This document shows positions 5,079 through 8,026 of a stretch of 8,026 nt of DNA, one piece after another (position 1 is the stretch's first letter; each line of letters opens with the position of its first letter). Below the pieces are notes generated by a model. It was given only the letters and a program-made list of their open reading frames with translations. It was not told the DNA's origin and did not search any database. Position numbers and translations under genes: made by a program. The DNA comes from Lachnospiraceae bacterium UBA3645 (GTDB lineage: Bacteria > Bacillota > Clostridia > Lachnospirales > Lachnospiraceae): NCBI GenBank assembly GCA_002373555.1, contig DFKM01000133.1, positions 1 to 8,026 of the forward strand, written 5' to 3'.

Positions 5079-8026
5079 TTATTCACCGATGCCGGCGGTT
5101 TCCAGAATGAACCGGACGGATCCCTTCATATTGTCGGCCTTACCGGTAAATGTATCGTAGGCGCTGTCGGCATCTTTCACGGCTTTGAACCGGTCCACAA
5201 CATTTTTAAAATCGTCCCCGAAGGTGTCCGTGATCTTCTGTATGCCTTCTTCATCGAATTTCTTCATGCCGTCGGAAAGCTCCTCGGAGCCGTCGCCGAG
5301 TTTCTTCACGCCGTCTTTCAGATCGCCGGTTCCTTCCGAGAGCTGCTTTGCGCCGCCTTCCAGCTTCTTCGCGCCGTCATACAGATCGCCGGCACCTCCG
5401 TCGAGCTTCTTAGTTCCGTCGTACAGATCGCCCGCTCCCTGATCAAGCTTCTTCGTGCCGTCGTACAGATCGCCTGCGCCCCGGTCAAGTTTCTTCGTGC
5501 CGTCATACAGATCGTCGGTTCCCTTATACAGATCGCCGGCTCCCGCCGAAAGCGTTCCCGTACCGTCTGACAGCGTCTTGCTTCCCTCATAGACCTTCCC
5601 GGCACCGGCATTCAGATCAGAGGCTCCGCTCTTCAGGGAAGCCGTGCCCTTCTTCAGTTCACTGCTTCCGGAGTACGCCCGGGCAAGCCCGTCCGTGAGA
5701 TCCTTTGCGCCGCTCTTCAGCGTCGATGTACCGGATGCCAGCGATGCCGCGCCGTCCGATACCCTGGATGCGCCGGCAGAAAGTGCATCCGCACCATCTT
5801 TCAGAGAAGAGGCTCCTGCATTCAGCGTATCAGTGCCTTTCTTCAGATCCGATGCGCCTCCCGCCAATGCCGCTGCGCCGTCTGATACCTGAGATGCGCC
5901 GGTATTCAGTTTATCGCTCATCGCGACAAGCTGTCCGCTGCCTTCCTTCAGTTTCTTTCCGCCGGCGATTAGCTTATCTGCGCCGTCTGTAAGCGCGCTG
6001 CTGCTTTCGGAAAGCTTTGCTGCGCCGGCAACGAGTGTACCCAGTCCGTCCAGGCCTGCCTCGCTGAGTTTTTTGCGGATTCCCTGAATGTACGCTTCGG
6101 CTGTTGCCGCGTCCGTACCGGCAGTCTTCATGCTGCCTTCGGCGAGTGCGCCAAGCGCTTCCGCCTGTTCCCGGACTTCGTTCGCCTGGTCTTTCGCGTC
6201 GATCGTTCCCGATACGACGCCGTCCGCCTTTGTATCAAGCCGATCCGCCTGTTCCCGGATCTTCTTCGCATATTCCGCCAGTTCATCAGAGGTACTGCTG
6301 TCATTTGCCGCTGCCTTCAGCGCGGTCTTCGCGTCTCCGAGCATCTCATCTGCGGAAGCGACCTTATCCGACAGTCCGGAGACCGCATTCGATGCGGCGT
6401 CCAGTGCCTTCGCGGCCGCCTTCTTGCCGGTCACCTTCGCGGTCACGCCGCTCGTATCCACATCGATCTTTGTGACCTCGGCATCCACGCCCAGGCAGTC
6501 GAATACGGCATCGATTTCGCCGGAGCTCATGCCGGCCTTCTTCATGATCTTTCTGGCCGCCTTCTTGCCGGTCAGGGTCCCTTTCGCGTCAGCGCTTACC
6601 TTGATGGAATCCAGGCCCTGCACCTTCGCCTTCAGCTCTGCATTCTCCAGATCAGCGGCCGCTGCCTCCAGTTTGGAAGAGACCGCGCTCACATCCTTCT
6701 TCGCAGAAGAAAGCGTCTTCGCGGCGCTGCCGACAGCATTTCCGGCGGACCCGGCTCCGCTGCTGCTGCCGTCCATGGAATCGGCAATGCTGTTCAGGGC
6801 GTCCGCGATCTTCTGAATATCTTTGGCAGACGTCGTTCCCCCTTCACTTCCGGACAGGGTCGCAAGCTCGCCGGCAATACTGTCCAGCTTCTTCGCGATC
6901 TCTCCTGCTTTGGCAGCCCCGTCCAGCGCATTCGTTTTGCCGCTTCCGGCTTTCTGCTCCGCAGCGCCAAGAGACTTGTCAAGTTCCGAGAATGTATCCG
7001 CCGCGCCTTCCAGCTGCTGCACTCCTGCCGCCAGCTGATCCGCGCCCTTTACATAATCCTGCACGCCGCCCGCAAACTGTTCCGCAGCGGCTGTATACCC
7101 TGCGATTCCGTCATTTACGGATGCCGCACCGGCCGTATACTGATTTACGCCCTTCTGCAGATCAGCAGCGCCAGCTGCCAGCGCATCCGCGCCGTCCTTA
7201 AGCGTTCCGGCGCCTTTCACGAGATCGCCTGTCCCGCTTGCCAGTGTTCCGGCACCGTCGGCCAGCGTTGCCGCGCCGTCCTTCAGGTCTCCCGTTCCGT
7301 CCGAGAGCGTCTTCGCGCCGTCATTGACATCGGAGACACCCTGATACAATGTCTGTCCGCCTTCATTCAGCTGCTTCGCTCCGTCCTCCAGCGTACCGAC
7401 CGCATCGTCGACCTGTCCGGCGCCGTCCGCGAGATCAGCGCTTCCTTTATACAGATCCTTCGTTCCTTTCGTCAGGGTCTGCGCACCGGAATCCAGTTTT
7501 TCCGCGCCGTCCGCGAGATCGCCGGCACCGCCTTTAAGCTTCTTCGCACCGTCTTTGAGGTCGCCGGTGCCTTTTGAGAGCGTTTTCGTGCCGTCCTTCA
7601 GGTCGCCGGTGCCTTTCGAGAGCGCCTTCGCGCCGTCCGCGAGGTCGCCGGTACCTTCCGAGAGCGTCTTCGCGCCGCTTGTGAGCTTCTTTGTGCCGTC
7701 ATACAGATCGCCGGCGCCATTATCCAGTGCTTCCGAGCCGTCCAGAAGTTCCTTTACGCCGTCATACAGGTCGCCCGTTCCGTCGACCAGTTTCGTCGAC
7801 GCGTCCTTCAGTTCATCCAGATCCTTCTGCAGATCATCGATGCTGTCGATCTTATCCAGATCCAGTTCGCTGATCATGCCTGTGGATACGGCGCTGATCG
7901 TCATCGGAAGCGAAAAATCGGTCGTATCCGCCGTGATCGTCACATGATCCGGGATGTCGCCGCTCTTATAATCCAGGTCCTTGACGGAATCCAGCTTCAG
8001 GCTGTCTTCCAGGCCGGGGAAGGCCA
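5079..8026 (-). CDS. Giant Leu-x-x-Gly heptad-repeat secreted/surface protein, N-terminus missing
   Basis: The frame is open from the window edge (first full codon at 8024) to TAA 5079-5081, giving 981 visible residues. The visible start AFPGLEDSLKLDSV followed by DHVTITADTTDFSLPMTIS resembles the N-terminal region that precedes the repeats in large exported proteins of gut Firmicutes (from memory). A GTG at 7943 is internal. Residues 77-339 and 660-925 are two blocks of about 37 heptads each, of the x-x-x-L-x-x-G type also found in YhgE/Pip proteins (for example GDLYDGTKKL). They are separated by a 320-residue Ala/Ser/Lys-rich, probably helical, centre with a single Cys. The tail 926-981 (SAYDTFTG, GSVRFILET) resembles the family's usual C-terminus. 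No membrane segment, sortase motif or enzymatic motif is visible, so it is not a complete YhgE/Pip transporter-like protein. Such proteins may lie beside MMPL/RND transporter genes; that would be just outside this window and is inference. Function is unknown; an elongated envelope or scaffold role is plausible. Confidence 0.85.
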   Translation of the reverse strand, partial: AFPGLEDSLKLDSVKDLDYKSGDIPDHVTITADTTDFSLPMTISAVSTGMISELDLDKIDSIDDLQKDLDELKDASTKLVDGTGDLYDGVKELLDGSEALDNGAGDLYDGTKKLTSGAKTLSEGTGDLADGAKALSKGTGDLKDGTKTLSKGTGDLKDGAKKLKGGAGDLADGAEKLDSGAQTLTKGTKDLYKGSADLADGAGQVDDAVGTLEDGAKQLNEGGQTLYQGVSDVNDGAKTLSDGTGDLKDGAATLADGAGTLASGTGDLVKGAGTLKDGADALAAGAADLQKGVNQYTAGAASVNDGIAGYTAAAEQFAGGVQDYVKGADQLAAGVQQLEGAADTFSELDKSLGAAEQKAGSGKTNALDGAAKAGEIAKKLDSIAGELATLSGSEGGTTSAKDIQKIADALNSIADSMDGSSSGAGSAGNAVGSAAKTLSSAKKDVSAVSSKLEAAAADLENAELKAKVQGLDSIKVSADAKGTLTGKKAARKIMKKAGMSSGEIDAVFDCLGVDAEVTKIDVDTSGVTAKVTGKKAAAKALDAASNAVSGLSDKVASADEMLGDAKTALKAAANDSSTSDELAEYAKKIREQADRLDTKADGVVSGTIDAKDQANEVREQAEALGALAEGSMKTAGTDAATAEAYIQGIRKKLSEAGLDGLGTLVAGAAKLSESSSALTDGADKLIAGGKKLKEGSGQLVAMSDKLNTGASQVSDGAAALAGGASDLKKGTDTLNAGASSLKDGADALSAGASRVSDGAASLASGTSTLKSGAKDLTDGLARAYSGSSELKKGTASLKSGASDLNAGAGKVYEGSKTLSDGTGTLSAGAGDLYKGTDDLYDGTKKLDRGAGDLYDGTKKLDQGAGDLYDGTKKLDGGAGDLYDGAKKLEGGAKQLSEGTGDLKDGVKKLGDGSEELSDGMKKFDEEGIQKITDTFGDDFKNVVDRFKAVKDADSAYDTFTGKADNMKGSVRFILETAGIGE
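5363..5530 (-). repeat. Four 42-bp tandem units (two heptads each), C-terminal block
   Basis: Units at 5363-5404, 5405-5446, 5447-5488 and 5489-5530 encode variants of the 14-residue unit GAGDLYDGTKKLD plus one variable residue (R, Q or G). The nucleotide sequence is conserved as well as the protein, including the shared core CAGATCG and CCGTC(A/G)TACAG. This implies recent duplication or gene-conversion rather than only protein-level constraint. Confidence 0.85.
5649..5900 (-). repeat. 126-bp higher-order repeat pair (six heptads)
   Basis: The peptide GASxVSDGAAxLA occurs at the start of two successive 42-residue segments (coding 5900-5775 and 5774-5649). The shared DNA word GCGCCGTCYGATACC is at 5749 and 5875, exactly 126 bp apart. 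Similarity is clear over the first three heptads and fades afterwards. Confidence 0.55.
6414..6574 (-). repeat. 20-bp exact direct repeat in the central insert (TGKKAA motif)
   Basis: The 20 bp at 6414-6433 and 6555-6574 are identical and start 141 bp (47 codons) apart. They encode VTGKKAAAK and LTGKKAARK. This part of the central region has no heptad repeats, so the pair may mark a small duplicated module of its own. Confidence 0.7.
7517..7684 (-). repeat. Four 42-bp tandem units, N-terminal block
   Basis: The word GRTCGCCGGNRCC recurs exactly every 42 bp at 7517, 7559, 7601 and 7643. The units encode 14-residue variants of GTGDLKDGTKTLSK. The next related copy is at 7706, 63 bp away, which keeps the 21-bp heptad frame. 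This is the same unit size as the array near the 3' end of the gene. Confidence 0.8.

Noticed and set aside
7517..7684. CRISPR-like or regulatory repeat array
   Set aside because: The repeats are contiguous, in frame and translate to LxxG heptads; there are no spacers.
7941..7943. GTG at 7943 as the true start of the heptad-repeat protein
   Set aside because: The frame stays open to the window edge and encodes AFPGLEDSLKLDSV and following residues, which fit the region preceding the repeats. There is no RBS at 7943.
5079..7947. Many Ser/Pro/Arg-rich open frames on the + strand opposite the repeat protein, and similar ones opposite the lysozyme and YitT genes
   Set aside because: They have low-complexity composition, mirror the codon use of the repeat gene, lack RBSs and resemble no family. 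They are shadows.

Overview
The window looks like a chromosomal segment of a moderately GC-rich member of the Bacillota (Firmicutes), most likely a gut- or host-associated clostridial or erysipelotrichial lineage. Three things suggest this: a secreted lysozyme-like protein with a lysine-rich C-terminal Ig/FN3 tail, a standalone secreted Leu-x-x-Gly heptad-repeat protein, and an AsnA-type asparagine synthetase with strong Shine-Dalgarno signals. TGA is used as a stop by two genes, so the standard bacterial code applies. The species cannot be named from this sequence. I see no transposase, integrase, tRNA, rRNA or CRISPR array.

Layout: (1) 1-887, + strand, the 3' part of an S66-family peptidase (LD-carboxypeptidase/MccF type). 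(2) 894-1966, + strand, a well-formed promoter and asnA (ammonia-dependent aspartate-ammonia ligase). (3) 1988-2038, a strong 18-bp hairpin between convergent genes, probably a two-way terminator. (4) 2049-3914, - strand, an exported multidomain protein: phage-type lysozyme domain, Ig-like domain, ricin-like beta-trefoil, BIG2-like domain and a basic FN3 domain. Its promoter is overlaid by a 23-bp inverted repeat. (5) 3987-4889, - strand, a YitT-family membrane protein with a C-terminal DUF2179 domain, preceded by a leader of about 90 nt that can fold into several hairpins. (6) 5004-5039, an intrinsic terminator facing the - strand. (7) 5079-8026, - strand, the C-terminal 981 residues of a very long Leu-x-x-Gly heptad-repeat protein whose start lies beyond the window.

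The genes are mostly single transcription units, each with its own promoter or terminator, rather than one operon. A loose theme is the cell envelope: a peptidase family that includes peptidoglycan recyclers, a secreted lysozyme-like protein with carbohydrate-binding modules, a membrane protein and a large surface or secreted repeat protein. AsnA is metabolic. The least explained parts are the repeat protein with its central non-repeat insert, the structured leader before the YitT gene, and the dyad at the lysozyme-gene promoter. No clearly new defence or mobile system was found.
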